From NCBI GenBank assembly GCA_016713885.1, contig JADJOF010000003.1, positions 248,001 through 312,000 on the forward strand: a stretch of 64,000 nucleotides of DNA, given 5' to 3'. Each line of letters starts with the position of its first letter. The first letter of the stretch is position 1. This stretch comes from Bdellovibrionales bacterium (GTDB lineage: Bacteria > Bdellovibrionota > Bdellovibrionia > Bdellovibrionales > JAMPXM01). The notes under the pieces were generated by a model. It saw nothing but the letters and a program-made list of their open reading frames with translations, was not told where the DNA came from and did no database searches. Shown here in pieces: positions 47,652 through 56,717 of the stretch. Position numbers and translations under genes: made by a program.

Positions 47652-48407
47652 TTACTGCGGTTGACCGGCGTCAATCCAGCGCGCGATGTAGCTGATCTCT
47701 TCTTCGCTTAAAGATGGGCCGTCCTCGGGCGGAGGCATGCGCGAGTCGTCGGTCTTGCGCAGGATTCTCACGATACCACTTGTTTGGCCTGGCGCTTTCC
47801 AGCGGCGGCCGCCGGCGATTTCGCTATAGGGAAAAAAGAGTGTGTCGGCGGCTTCGGTTTTATCATTGGGATTATGGCAATTCATGCAGCGCGGGCGAAT
47901 CACTCGAGTGATGAGGGTATCATAGTTGAGTGGCGCCTCAGCCAGTGGCGGCAGCGGTGGTTCGATGGGGCCCGGGCCAGCGTGCTGGCAGGCCGGTAGG
48001 CTTGAGACTTGAACGCTTGAAGAATCAGGGGTTCCGGCATCGAGCCACGCTTGAAGAATGGCCTTTCGGCAATCGCTGAGCGGCGAGTAGCCCGCTGATT
48101 GCGGCGGCATGCTGTTGTTTCGAACTGAAGTCGAGATGCGATCTTTGACAGCACGAATCGCATCGATGGAATTCACCAGGGGGGCTGTGCGGCCCGAGTG
48201 GCAGCTGACACAAGAGTTTAAAACTTGCGTTTGGATGAGCTTGCTGTCGATCAATGCAGTGAGCCCAGGCTCTCCGGCCTTGCCGTTCAACGCATCGGCG
48301 CCAAGTTTGTCTTCGCGGTAGTTGCAAGATGAAAAGATAAGGGCCGCAAGAGTCAGTGCACCAGCAAAGAGTGATCTAGAGCCAATAGTGAAGAACGAGC
48401 CACGCAT
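47652..48407 (-). CDS. Dihaem cytochrome c, probable lipoprotein
   Basis: ATG 48407 has GGAGGA six bases upstream. The leader ends LIFSSC (C28), a weak lipobox. Two haem c sites are present: CVSCH (66-70) and CMNCH (174-178), separated by a Pro-rich hinge. SEEEISYIARWIDAGQPQ at the end and the RMPPPEDGPSLS segment are typical of PSCyt-type planctomycete/myxobacterial cytochromes. It would work in the periplasm or on the outer membrane. The start lies inside the end of the cytochrome-porin gene. Confidence 0.85.
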   Translation of the reverse strand: MRGSFFTIGSRSLFAGALTLAALIFSSCNYREDKLGADALNGKAGEPGLTALIDSKLIQTQVLNSCVSCHSGRTAPLVNSIDAIRAVKDRISTSVRNNSMPPQSAGYSPLSDCRKAILQAWLDAGTPDSSSVQVSSLPACQHAGPGPIEPPLPPLAEAPLNYDTLITRVIRPRCMNCHNPNDKTEAADTLFFPYSEIAGGRRWKAPGQTSGIVRILRKTDDSRMPPPEDGPSLSEEEISYIARWIDAGQPQ

Positions 48408-49482
48408 AGTCTTCCTCCATGGGGTTCGGGGCATTGAGTCGTTGCTTCGTCCACGCGCCAGAAATTTCAATGTGCGGGAGCGGCGTCCATTGCACACCGG
48501 GGCCGCGGCGTTCAATCGAGCTTGAGGCACGTGCAAGATCGCTCTCAAGTCGCTCGTAAAGAGCGTAGATATCAAAGCCCTTCACGATCGAATAGCCGAG
48601 GCGGTGGTAGGTGACAAAGGACGCGGTGTTTGAACTGCCATCGCGATTTTGCCAATCGAGTTCACCGAGGTAGTAGGCCCGTTTGCTGAGTCCGAGCGAG
48701 GCCCAAACACCATAGAGAGTGCGTCGATTGCCGTCGCGATCGCCACGGAGCACGTTTAAGCCGATGAGGTGCTTTTCGCTAAGGCTAAGGTCGGCCGCAA
48801 GACTCAAGGCTTCTTCGGAGCCTGAAAGACGTGGTTCTTTTGAAGCCGTGAGGCTGACCGAGACGGTCTCGGTTGCGTAGCGAGCTTCAAAGGCATCGCG
48901 ATTGGCCTCAAGACCAAATCCGGTAAACGAGCGGATGAAAGCGATGTGATCGGAGGAGTGGAGGCCATAGGCCGGTACAAAGCGCCCAGCGCGGAGGCTC
49001 ACGTTTTCGCTTGCGTCGAATTTTCCCCAAAACGATGTTCCATAGGGCTGCCAGACTTCGCCCTCCTGTTTGCCGAGCTCAAAAAAGACGGTCCAGGCGT
49101 TTCGCACCCACGCGGCGGCAAGCGAGGCCTGCATTTTGATAAAACGGCCAGCTCTGATGGAGGTATTTTCTTGATGCACCTGTGCTCCGCGAATATCGCC
49201 GCCAAGCCAGAGCGCAGTCTCCAGGTTCTCTTGATCGGTCAGTCCCCAAGTGACGCCGGTCGACGCTTCGCTTCCCCAAGTCGTGAGAAGTTCTGCCGCG
49301 AGCTTTCGCCCGTACGGCGTTAGCATTCCTCCGCCTGTTGGCGAAACATGGCACGCCATACATGTGTTGTAGCCGTGACGAACGAGTTCAGGAAACGCTT
49401 CGCCTAAGCTTGCACACAGGAAAAATATTCCGGTGACGATCAGCGGTGAGAGCAGTCGAATCCGCATCACGATGCGCCTCAC
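48376..49482 (-). CDS. Outer-membrane barrel with an N-terminal haem c site (cytochrome-porin)
   Basis: After a signal peptide (LLSPLIVTGIFFLCASLGEA), CMACH at 41-45 gives one covalent haem, followed by VSPTGGGMLTPYGRKLAAE and about 300 residues of beta strands ending LVLHYWL, a barrel-type C-terminus. GTG 49482 overlaps the yceI stop; ATG 49467 is also possible. One polypeptide thus joins an electron carrier with an outer-membrane pore. Together with the dihaem cytochrome downstream this suggests electron transfer across the outer membrane. Confidence 0.75.
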   Translation of the reverse strand: MRRIVMRIRLLSPLIVTGIFFLCASLGEAFPELVRHGYNTCMACHVSPTGGGMLTPYGRKLAAELLTTWGSEASTGVTWGLTDQENLETALWLGGDIRGAQVHQENTSIRAGRFIKMQASLAAAWVRNAWTVFFELGKQEGEVWQPYGTSFWGKFDASENVSLRAGRFVPAYGLHSSDHIAFIRSFTGFGLEANRDAFEARYATETVSVSLTASKEPRLSGSEEALSLAADLSLSEKHLIGLNVLRGDRDGNRRTLYGVWASLGLSKRAYYLGELDWQNRDGSSNTASFVTYHRLGYSIVKGFDIYALYERLESDLARASSSIERRGPGVQWTPLPHIEISGAWTKQRLNAPNPMEEDYAWLVLHYWL

Positions 49483-50048
49483 TTCGAGTCGGCTTCAAAG
49501 CGAACATTGATATCGACATTGTCGGCAAAGGTGATACCGGCATAGCGAGGAATGTCGATTCCGTACTCGCTTAGTTTGATATTGAACTTGGCGTCAACGG
49601 CATACCGAGTCTCGCGTCCTTCGACTTGGGCCTCGCCTGTTACCGGTTTTGCAACGCCATGCAGAGTGAGCGTTCCGGTGAAAGGAATGGTCTTACGATC
49701 TTTGTTAGCATCGACTTTCAGCGACTCGACTTTCAAGATGGCCTCAGGGAATTGGCCGACGGCAAGATACTTGTTTTTCATATGCTCATCGCGGAGCTCG
49801 ATTCCGGAATCCAGGTTTTTAAGTGGAACTTTAAATTCGCCAGAGACAGTGCCGTCGGTCATATCGATGGCCGCCACCATCTCCTTGGCTTGGCCTTTCA
49901 CTTTGAGTAGGGCTGGCCGGCCGATGCCGATGAATTCTGTGTTGGCTGAATCTGGAACCAAGCGCAGCGGTTTTGCTTGAGCCAGAGTCGGAAGCGTGGT
50001 GGTTAGGAACGCAAGAACGACGATGCGGCTCTTTTGAGAACGGAACAT
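49479..50048 (-). CDS. YceI-family periplasmic protein
   Basis: ATG 50048 has GGGGGG upstream and a signal peptide (IVVLAFLTTTLPTLAQA). The lipocalin-like YceI fold is visible from SANTEFIGIGRPALLKVKG, LDSGIELRDEHMKNKYL and FTGTLTLHGVAKPVTG. Relatives bind polyisoprenoids and often sit near cytochrome genes. It is first in the operon with the cytochrome-porin and dihaem genes. Confidence 0.9.
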   Translation of the reverse strand: MFRSQKSRIVVLAFLTTTLPTLAQAKPLRLVPDSANTEFIGIGRPALLKVKGQAKEMVAAIDMTDGTVSGEFKVPLKNLDSGIELRDEHMKNKYLAVGQFPEAILKVESLKVDANKDRKTIPFTGTLTLHGVAKPVTGEAQVEGRETRYAVDAKFNIKLSEYGIDIPRYAGITFADNVDINVRFEADSK

Positions 50049-50130
50049 GAATCCCCCCTTTGGCTTCATAAGGTACCACCTGGCGGTACAGCCATGAGAC
50101 TACGGATTGTGAACTCCGAGGTGAATTGAA

Positions 50131-50170
50131 TTTTGCGCAAAAGATAAGCACGATATTTTGTGATGCGAAA
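50131..50170. promoter_or_regulatory. TTTTGCG palindrome upstream of the yceI operon
   Basis: A perfect 12-bp palindrome TTTTGCGCAAAA (50131-50142) is followed by TTTTGTGATGCGAAA (50157-50171). It lies between the yceI start and the preceding gene, so it is a candidate operator. It shares TTGCG with the region upstream of the TIGR02147 gene. Confidence 0.4.
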
Positions 50171-50184
50171 CAATGGGCGCGACG

Positions 50185-50673
50185 TTAGTCGGGACGCCCC
50201 ATGCTGAATGCAAAACTGAGCTCACCGTTGAGTCGCACAAAGTGAACGACATATTCGTCAGAATAAGAGGGGTTCGTGTCGTCGATGCATACGGTGACCG
50301 CGGCATCGGCCATAGCATTGGCAACGGACTGTACGGCGTCCTCGGCACGCGCCGTGAGAGCTATTCTTTCACTCGGATCGCGCGATCCGAGTTGAATGCC
50401 TTCGCGGAGTTGCATCAGGAGGGCGGTGGCAATCGCTGTCGGCGAGGTGGCTGTAAAGCCGGCACTGTTTTGACCAAGCGGGCTTTGGCGCAGGTCTGCG
50501 GAGAGCCCATCCTCGGCGGTGGAGAGGGCGAGCCAGTAATGTTCGTCGACAAGGTCGACCGAGTTGACTTCGGCATAGGTATCGATGAGCGGAGTGAGAG
50601 CCTCATCATCGAAGGCCTGTGCCAGATGAGTTACCGTGACGAGAGTCAAAATCATGAACAGGTGTTTCAGCAT
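50185..50673 (-). CDS. Exported protein of unknown function
   Basis: 162 residues with a signal peptide (MLKHLFMILTLVTVTHLAQA). The mature part is acidic, Ala-rich and contains one Cys. Family not recognised. It shares strand with the yceI operon downstream, with about 135 bp between them, and diverges from fumC. Confidence 0.5.
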   Translation of the reverse strand: MLKHLFMILTLVTVTHLAQAFDDEALTPLIDTYAEVNSVDLVDEHYWLALSTAEDGLSADLRQSPLGQNSAGFTATSPTAIATALLMQLREGIQLGSRDPSERIALTARAEDAVQSVANAMADAAVTVCIDDTNPSYSDEYVVHFVRLNGELSFAFSMGRPD

Positions 50674-50870
50674 CTGGGTCTCCTGATCTGTTGATGCGCA
50701 GTCTTCATAGCTGAAATCGCATTCAGATTGGCAAAAAAAACGACGATCTGGTGAGGAATTCAGCTTGCGCGCATTGCGTTAGGAGGCGTGCCCATGACAA
50801 ACGGTGGAATTGGCGATATCGCTGAACGGTCCAAAGATTTTCGATTTTTCAGCAGTGAGGAATAAGGGTT

Positions 50871-52298
50871 ATGGCATCGCACGATCAAACGCTAGACACA
50901 GCCGGTGGTGAATTTCGTATCGAGAAGGATTCAATGGGCGAGATTCGCGTTCCAGCGAATCGGCTTTGGGGCGCGCAAACACAGCGTTCGCTCGAGCATT
51001 TCAAAATTGGCGGCGATCGCTTTCCGCGCGAAATGATTCGTGCACTCGGCATCTTGAAAAAGTCCGCGGCGATGGTGAATGTCGAACTGGGCTTGCTTGC
51101 AAAAGAAAAAGGCGACGCCATTGTTAAAGCGGCTGACGAAGTCATCGCAGGAACTCTGGACGCCGAATTTCCACTTGTGATTTGGCAGACGGGTTCTGGC
51201 ACGCAGACCAACATGAACAGCAACGAAGTGATTGCCAATCGCGCGATAGAAATTATGGGAGGGAAGCGCGGCACTAAAGGCGTTCACCCAAATGATGACG
51301 TCAATAAGGCACAATCCTCAAATGACACATTCCCAACGGCGATGCACATCGCGGTCGCCGAACAGATCGTCAAGAAGCTCTTACCTGCCATTCGCACGCT
51401 TCGCGAGGGCCTGAATAAAAAAGCTCTCGAGTACAAGTCGATTGTGAAAATCGGTCGCACGCACCTGATGGATGCAACACCACTGACCCTTGGCCAAGAG
51501 TTCTCAGGCTATGTGACTCAGCTCGATCAGTCTCTGGATCGCATCGAGCGCGATTTGCCGCAGGTTTATGAGCTTGCGCTTGGAGGTACGGCTGTCGGTA
51601 CTGGGCTCAACACGCATCCTGAGTTTGCGGTGAAGGCGGCTGCTCGCATCGCCAAAGAAACGGCGCTGCCGTTTGTGACGGCTTCGAATAAATTTGCGGC
51701 TCTTGCGACGCATGATCCACTTGTTCAGGTTTCCGGAACACTGAAGACGACCGCGTGTGCATTGATGAAGATTGCAAACGACATTCGTCTTTTGGGCTCA
51801 GGTCCGCGTTCAGGCATTGGCGAATTGGCACTTCCGGCAAACGAACCGGGGTCGAGCATCATGCCCGGAAAAGTCAATCCGACTCAGAGTGAGGCGATGA
51901 CGATGGTCTGCGCGCAGGTGGTTGGAAATGACATGGCGGTTGCCGTCGGCGGAATGAATGGACATTTTGAATTGAATGTCTTTAAACCCGTCATCGTGTT
52001 CAACGTTTTGAACTCGGTTCGCTTGATTGCGGACGCGTGTCTTTCGTTTGAGGAGCACTGTGTTCGCGGCATCGAAGTGAATAAGGCCCAAGTGAAGCGC
52101 CACCTCGATAATTCGCTCATGCTGGTCACAGCACTCAATCCCCATATTGGCTACGACAACGCCGCGAAGGTTGCAAAGTACGCTCACGAGAACGACACGA
52201 CGCTTAAGGATGCTGCACAGAAGCTGGGTCTTCTTGATCCGGCGAAGTTCGATCAACTGGTTCGTCCCGAGGATATGCTCGGCCCGTTGAAGGGCTGA
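50871..52298 (+). CDS. fumC: Fumarate hydratase, class II
   Basis: Interconverts fumarate and malate in the TCA cycle; cytoplasmic homotetramer without iron-sulfur cluster. The signature GSSIMPGKVNPTQSEAM holds the catalytic Ser loop, with GSGTQTNMNSNEV and IGRTHLMDATPLTLGQEF upstream. 475 residues, slightly longer at the N-terminus than E. coli FumC. Confidence 0.97.
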   Translation: MASHDQTLDTAGGEFRIEKDSMGEIRVPANRLWGAQTQRSLEHFKIGGDRFPREMIRALGILKKSAAMVNVELGLLAKEKGDAIVKAADEVIAGTLDAEFPLVIWQTGSGTQTNMNSNEVIANRAIEIMGGKRGTKGVHPNDDVNKAQSSNDTFPTAMHIAVAEQIVKKLLPAIRTLREGLNKKALEYKSIVKIGRTHLMDATPLTLGQEFSGYVTQLDQSLDRIERDLPQVYELALGGTAVGTGLNTHPEFAVKAAARIAKETALPFVTASNKFAALATHDPLVQVSGTLKTTACALMKIANDIRLLGSGPRSGIGELALPANEPGSSIMPGKVNPTQSEAMTMVCAQVVGNDMAVAVGGMNGHFELNVFKPVIVFNVLNSVRLIADACLSFEEHCVRGIEVNKAQVKRHLDNSLMLVTALNPHIGYDNAAKVAKYAHENDTTLKDAAQKLGLLDPAKFDQLVRPEDMLGPLKG

Positions 52299-52306
52299 GG
52301 CGGGTG

Positions 52307-52870
52307 ATGTCGAAGCGTCGGGGGCTGCGCATTGCAGTTTTTTGTTCGGCCAATGACGGTCTGAGTCCTGCGATTTTAGCAGAGGTGCAGCCGTTTGCGG
52401 CAGGACTTAAGGCTCGCGGTGGCGAGTTGGTTTACGGTGGCGGAGTCGCTGGTCTCATGGGCGCCTTTCCCAACGCTTGCCTGCAGACTGGTCTAAAGGT
52501 TTATGGTGCGATTACCAAACGTCTCAATGACGGCTATGAGGTCGGGCACAAGGGCTTGACCGAGCTTAAGATTGTCGACGATCTCTTTGATCGGAAGCGA
52601 TACTTTATTGACGAGAGCGATGCGTTTTTTATCTACCCCGGTGGATTTGGAACGCTCGATGAGGCGCTCGAGGTTCTGACTTGGAAAGGTTTAGGAGAGC
52701 TCGATAAGCCGATTGTTTTTGTGAATATCGATGGCTTCTGGGATGAGACGCTCAGGTCGTTTCGCGATCTAGAAAAGCGCGGCGTCATTCGCCCCGGGGC
52801 CTGGGAACTCTTTGAGGTCGTCAGGACGAGCGAAGAGGCATGGGCGTGGTGGGATCGGAGTCAGACGTGA
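52307..52870 (+). CDS. LOG-family nucleotide phosphoribohydrolase
   Basis: Rossmann-like protein with the PGGFGTLDE motif and LVYGGGVAGLMGAF, which identify the LOG family (TIGR00730). Members cleave cytokinin or purine nucleoside monophosphates to base and ribose phosphate. ATG 52307 directly follows a GTG at 52304. The stop overlaps the next start as GTGA. Bacterial role outside plants is uncertain. Confidence 0.9.
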   Translation: MSKRRGLRIAVFCSANDGLSPAILAEVQPFAAGLKARGGELVYGGGVAGLMGAFPNACLQTGLKVYGAITKRLNDGYEVGHKGLTELKIVDDLFDRKRYFIDESDAFFIYPGGFGTLDEALEVLTWKGLGELDKPIVFVNIDGFWDETLRSFRDLEKRGVIRPGAWELFEVVRTSEEAWAWWDRSQT

Positions 52871-53784
52871 GTCGAACGGGACAAACAAGCGGCGCGGAGC
52901 ATCCGATCTTTGATCATCCGCGGCTCGGCTGGATGAAGGACGAAAATATTCGACCCTATGTTTTTGTTCGTCCCGAAAATCGCATTCATGAACCTGGTGG
53001 AATGCATCAATCGCTCGATTGGTTTCCGCACCAGGTGCTGTACAAGAACCCGCTTGAAATGGACCAGGTGAAGTTTGCTGATCGCATTCTCAATCTTGAA
53101 ACGAAAGCGTTTGGTCCCAGCGGGATGGCGATGCCGCGCTGGGTGTTCTATGACTGTGCCATTGTTCCGGGGTTTGTCGCCGGATTTGCGGCGCGAACGA
53201 CTTCGCTTCCGCCGGAGGTCCGCGAGGCGCTGTCGGTGAATATTGATCAGGCTGTTCGCGAAGAGGAGTGGACCCCGCTTTCGCTTTTTATCATTATCCC
53301 GACAATGTCAGATAAGGGTGAGTGGGTGGCCCATAACCTGTGCTCGGTGAACTCGATTCTCCCACGGGATCACCAGTATTATGGGATTGGCTTTCTCTCT
53401 AAAGCTTTTGGTCTATGGTACGCGAACGTTCGAACGTGTTGCGGTATGACGCAATGGACGTCGCCGTCGGTTCGCTTACATGCTCATTATGGCGATTTCG
53501 AGGTCATGACGGCCTACACGCCGGTGCATTCGTACGCTCACACGTTGACCTACCGAGTACAAATTGACACGAATCTGTGGTCTCAGTTCTTCGCCAAGAA
53601 GGAAGTGCGTGATTTTGGTCACCATTATCGGCAGGCGGGATTTGATGTTCACCCCACGAAAGAGGAGTCGCTCATCGCATTCCAACGCCGTTTGGAGGCG
53701 GGAGAAGGGCCATTCTTTATCGACGGTGCTGAAACAATCGCCAAACCGATTGGCGATCCTTTGACAGTCTTTGTAGAATCTTAA
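52867..53784 (+). CDS. Conserved-looking protein of unknown function
   Basis: GTG 52867 is coupled to the LOG gene by a 4-base overlap; the in-frame ATG at 52840 is less likely. About 305 residues, with no signal or membrane segments, so cytoplasmic. It is rich in aromatic residues and His (YYGIGFLSKAFGLWYANVRT; PVHSYAHTLTYRVQIDTNLW), and contains paired Cys in VRTCCGMTQW. Family not recognised; coding is convincing from length and codon regularity. Confidence 0.6.
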   Translation: MSRTGQTSGAEHPIFDHPRLGWMKDENIRPYVFVRPENRIHEPGGMHQSLDWFPHQVLYKNPLEMDQVKFADRILNLETKAFGPSGMAMPRWVFYDCAIVPGFVAGFAARTTSLPPEVREALSVNIDQAVREEEWTPLSLFIIIPTMSDKGEWVAHNLCSVNSILPRDHQYYGIGFLSKAFGLWYANVRTCCGMTQWTSPSVRLHAHYGDFEVMTAYTPVHSYAHTLTYRVQIDTNLWSQFFAKKEVRDFGHHYRQAGFDVHPTKEESLIAFQRRLEAGEGPFFIDGAETIAKPIGDPLTVFVES

Positions 53785-53820
53785 ATTTTTTATAACAATT
53801 GACCGTGGTACTTTCTGACC

Positions 53821-54243
53821 ATGGCTCGCAAAAAAGTATCCGGTAAGTCGGTAAGTTCGAAGAAGATCAAAGCAAATCTGAAGACGGTGAAGGCATCGTC
53901 GCCCGTGAAAGCAGGCGCAATGGACCGTCAGTTGACGGCGTTCGGTGAGCGCCTGGTCATGGCCCTTCAGGCCAAAGGGATGAACGATAGCGATCTGGCG
54001 AAAGCCCTTGGGATCGCTCAGCCCAATATTCACACGTTGAAGTACAAGACTGACCGTCCACGCAGTGCCACTGTGATGAAGATCGCCAAAACTCTGGGGA
54101 TTGAGCCCGAGGTTCTTGTGCCACGTAGTCCGCTGGCGGGCTTGGGGCTTGGCATGGCGGTCGGCCGTGAAGCCGGTGATGGGACGAAGGTCTATTTGGT
54201 CATTGAGACAAAAACTGGGCGGCAAACCGTTCGTTTAGCGTGA
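53821..54243 (+). CDS. XRE-family DNA-binding protein
   Basis: A 35-residue basic N-terminal arm is followed by a Cro/CI helix-turn-helix (LVMALQAKGMNDSDLAKALG-IAQPNIHTLKY). The C-terminal 40 residues form a short beta extension (YLVIETKTGRQTVRL). Probably a transcription regulator; target unknown. It lies 37 bases after the previous gene. Confidence 0.85.
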   Translation: MARKKVSGKSVSSKKIKANLKTVKASSPVKAGAMDRQLTAFGERLVMALQAKGMNDSDLAKALGIAQPNIHTLKYKTDRPRSATVMKIAKTLGIEPEVLVPRSPLAGLGLGMAVGREAGDGTKVYLVIETKTGRQTVRLA

Positions 54244-54280
54244 CCGACATCATCTCGCCAGCTACACTGAGCAACAGTCT

Positions 54281-54814
54281 ATGACACAAACACACTCGTC
54301 TGCCTTGCCTCCTGTGGCCCGAAGCATTCCACTCTATTGTACTAACTGCGAGTTGGAACGCTTTTTCAAAGTCATTGCCCACATCAGCAACATTGCCGCC
54401 AAGGCAAAGTGCGAGGTTTGTGGTCGGTCCAAGACGGTTCGAAGCGGTGAGATGGAGGACTCCATGTCTGAAGCAGGTGCTGACTCAAAAGCGAAAACTA
54501 AAAAACCGCGTAACACAGATGGCCTGAAGGCGGCGGCTGAAAAGCGCAAGTCGCAGGCAGCTGAAAAGAAAGCTGAAGTTTCCGCAAAAAAAGAGGCTGA
54601 GCAAAAGGCCGAGTATAATAAGCAGTACGAAAATCTTCGCGGTCAAATCGGTACGGGCAAAGTTCAGCCCTACGGCATGAAGAACTCGTTCTCCGTTGCG
54701 GATGCGATTCAGCATCCAAAATACGGTTTGGGATTTGTCACAATGGCGACTCCGGATCGTATTGAAGTGGCTTTTGAAACGGGTGTTTTGCCCCTCGTTC
54801 ACAATCGCGCTTAA
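54281..54814 (+). CDS. Zinc-ribbon protein of unknown function
   Basis: Two CxxC pairs (CTNCEL near 20, CEVCGRSK near 45) form a likely zinc ribbon. A Lys/Ala/Glu-rich coiled helix (about 60-115) separates it from a small C-terminal domain (VADAIQHPKYGLGFVTMATPDRIEVAF), which is like the CarD/TRCF-type or SH3-like strands seen in transcription-linked proteins. Cytoplasmic. Function unknown. Confidence 0.6.
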   Translation: MTQTHSSALPPVARSIPLYCTNCELERFFKVIAHISNIAAKAKCEVCGRSKTVRSGEMEDSMSEAGADSKAKTKKPRNTDGLKAAAEKRKSQAAEKKAEVSAKKEAEQKAEYNKQYENLRGQIGTGKVQPYGMKNSFSVADAIQHPKYGLGFVTMATPDRIEVAFETGVLPLVHNRA

Positions 54815-54832
54815 GCTTAAGTACAAAAAACA

Positions 54833-55906
54833 GTGAACTCGAATGGACCATCGGGTCGACCTTCTGGTCGATTCTCGATTTTAACGTTCAATGTCTGGCA
54901 CGGCCTCGCGGAGCGGGGCTTACTCCGTTTTCGCGAGTTTGAAGAAGCGAGTCGACGTCGGTCGCGCTGGCAACTTGCTTTGAGCGAAATGCAACGATAT
55001 CGGCCCGATGTGATTTGTCTTCAAGAGTTAAACCCCTTGAGCGAGAAACTTTCAGAGTTGGTGACAGCGCTTGATGGTGTCGCGACCGGTTGCGTGGATC
55101 AGGGCGGTGTTCGTCTGTTTTCGCATGGGCTACCGCGGAACCTGGTGACGGAGCTTGGGATTTTACTTCGCGAGGCAGCGCGCCCGGTGAAGGACCTGGA
55201 GTGGCCGATACCAAAGAACCTTCAGCTCAGCGGTGCGCCGTTTGTGAGTGGTGAGAGTTTTAGTTTTCACTTCAATGAAATCCGCCGAGCGCAGTTGGAG
55301 ATGATTGAAACGGCTCGTTTGGGACGAGTCTTGATCGTCAACACGCACTTGCATCACGGCTTTGAGCGCTTTGCGGCCCTTCGCGAGTTGCTGGCGTCTT
55401 ACGTGAGCGAAGGCCGTATCTCTCTGGCGACGGCCGAGCAGCTTGGTCTGGCGATGGACCAGTCGCGAGATCGGCGTTTAAATGAAGTCGATCGTTTGCT
55501 TGAAGCGGTGACTCAAGCGGAGCGCCACTGCGATGGCGTTTTACTGGCGGGTGATTTGAATTCTCCACCGGAGGGCTCGGCTGTTTGTGCGCTTCTTCAA
55601 GCAGGATTTCGCGATCTGGCTGAGGCAGCAATTCAGCCTGACGTCGGACCGACATGGGATCCGGTAACGAATATTGAAAATCACGATTTGCAGGAGACGT
55701 TTAAGTTTCCGCTGCCGACGATGGGGAATCCTGAGCTTCAGCGACTGTATCGGGACTTTGATCGTCTGCCGCGGAGAATTGACTACGTTCTTGGCCGAGG
55801 TTCAGTGGTCACGGAGCGCCCATCACGAGCAAGTCGAGTGGGGCTCGCACACGGCGCAAGCCTTGTGCCGTCGGACCACTACGGAGTGATGGTCGAATGG
55901 AATTGA
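54833..55906 (+). CDS. Endonuclease/exonuclease/phosphatase-family protein
   Basis: GTG start at 54833. EEP-fold motifs in order: LTFNVWHG, CLQELNP (metal Glu), NTHLHHG, GDLNSPPEG, RIDYVLG and SDHYGVMVEW. Such enzymes hydrolyse phosphodiester bonds in DNA, lipids or inositol phosphates. No signal peptide is seen, so it is cytoplasmic. The stop overlaps the TauE start by about ten bases. Confidence 0.85.
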   Translation: MNSNGPSGRPSGRFSILTFNVWHGLAERGLLRFREFEEASRRRSRWQLALSEMQRYRPDVICLQELNPLSEKLSELVTALDGVATGCVDQGGVRLFSHGLPRNLVTELGILLREAARPVKDLEWPIPKNLQLSGAPFVSGESFSFHFNEIRRAQLEMIETARLGRVLIVNTHLHHGFERFAALRELLASYVSEGRISLATAEQLGLAMDQSRDRRLNEVDRLLEAVTQAERHCDGVLLAGDLNSPPEGSAVCALLQAGFRDLAEAAIQPDVGPTWDPVTNIENHDLQETFKFPLPTMGNPELQRLYRDFDRLPRRIDYVLGRGSVVTERPSRASRVGLAHGASLVPSDHYGVMVEWN

Positions 55907-56694
55907 CGACGATTCTACAGGCTCTTTTGCTTGGTGGTGGCGTTGGCTTGCTACAGACGCTAGTTGGTCTTGGTGGCGGGGTCATTCTGGTGCCGATGCT
56001 ACCGCTGATTGTTGGGATGAGTTCGCGAGCGGCCGTGGCGACAAGCCTGATGGCGATGGGGCCGATTGCATTTACGAATGCGGTTCGCCTTACTCGGCGA
56101 GGTGAGATTGAGTGGCGGCGGGCGGTGCCACTTGGGCTTGCGGCAGCGGCATCGGCGTGGTGGGCGGCTCGGGCGACAGGCCTGGTCGATCAGAAGACAC
56201 TCGTTCTCGCGTTTTCTGCTGTGGTGGGAGCGATGGCGGTGCAGGCTTTGGGGCGACCGGCGCACGAACGGTATGCGCTGCCGGCTTGGCTGGATCTGCC
56301 AGTCGGTTTGTTTGCAGGAATGGTCAGCGGTTTTACGGGCGTGAGTGGTGGAGTTGTGAACACGCCATATTTGAGTCGAGTGAGTTCGATTCCAGCAAAG
56401 CGAGTGATTCCGACTTCGCTTGGGGCCTTCACTTTAATCTCGGCTTCGGGCGCGACAAGTTTTTTGCTTGAGGCCAGTGGCGGAGTTCGCGAGCTTTTTG
56501 CCGGAAAATTCAGCGGTCAAGTGGAACTTGTGCGTTTTGAACTCATCATTCCGATTATTACCGGTGCTTTTGTCTCATCAACGTTCGGAATTCGGCTCCA
56601 GCCGCGGCTTTCGCCGCGTATCAGGCTTGCGGCCCTAGGGGTTCTTCTTCTAGGCTTGTGTGCTCAGTCTGTTTACAAAGCTCTTCATATGTAG
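55897..56694 (+). CDS. TauE/SafE-family membrane transporter
   Basis: 265 residues with about eight helices and two glycine loops (GLLQTLVGLGGGVILVP; GMVSGFTGVSGGVVNTP). It overlaps the nuclease-fold gene. It is not a close copy of the member at 5052. Substrate unknown. Confidence 0.88.
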   Translation: MELTTILQALLLGGGVGLLQTLVGLGGGVILVPMLPLIVGMSSRAAVATSLMAMGPIAFTNAVRLTRRGEIEWRRAVPLGLAAAASAWWAARATGLVDQKTLVLAFSAVVGAMAVQALGRPAHERYALPAWLDLPVGLFAGMVSGFTGVSGGVVNTPYLSRVSSIPAKRVIPTSLGAFTLISASGATSFLLEASGGVRELFAGKFSGQVELVRFELIIPIITGAFVSSTFGIRLQPRLSPRIRLAALGVLLLGLCAQSVYKALHM

Positions 56695-56717
56695 ATCGAG
56701 AATCCAAAAGGTGACCG

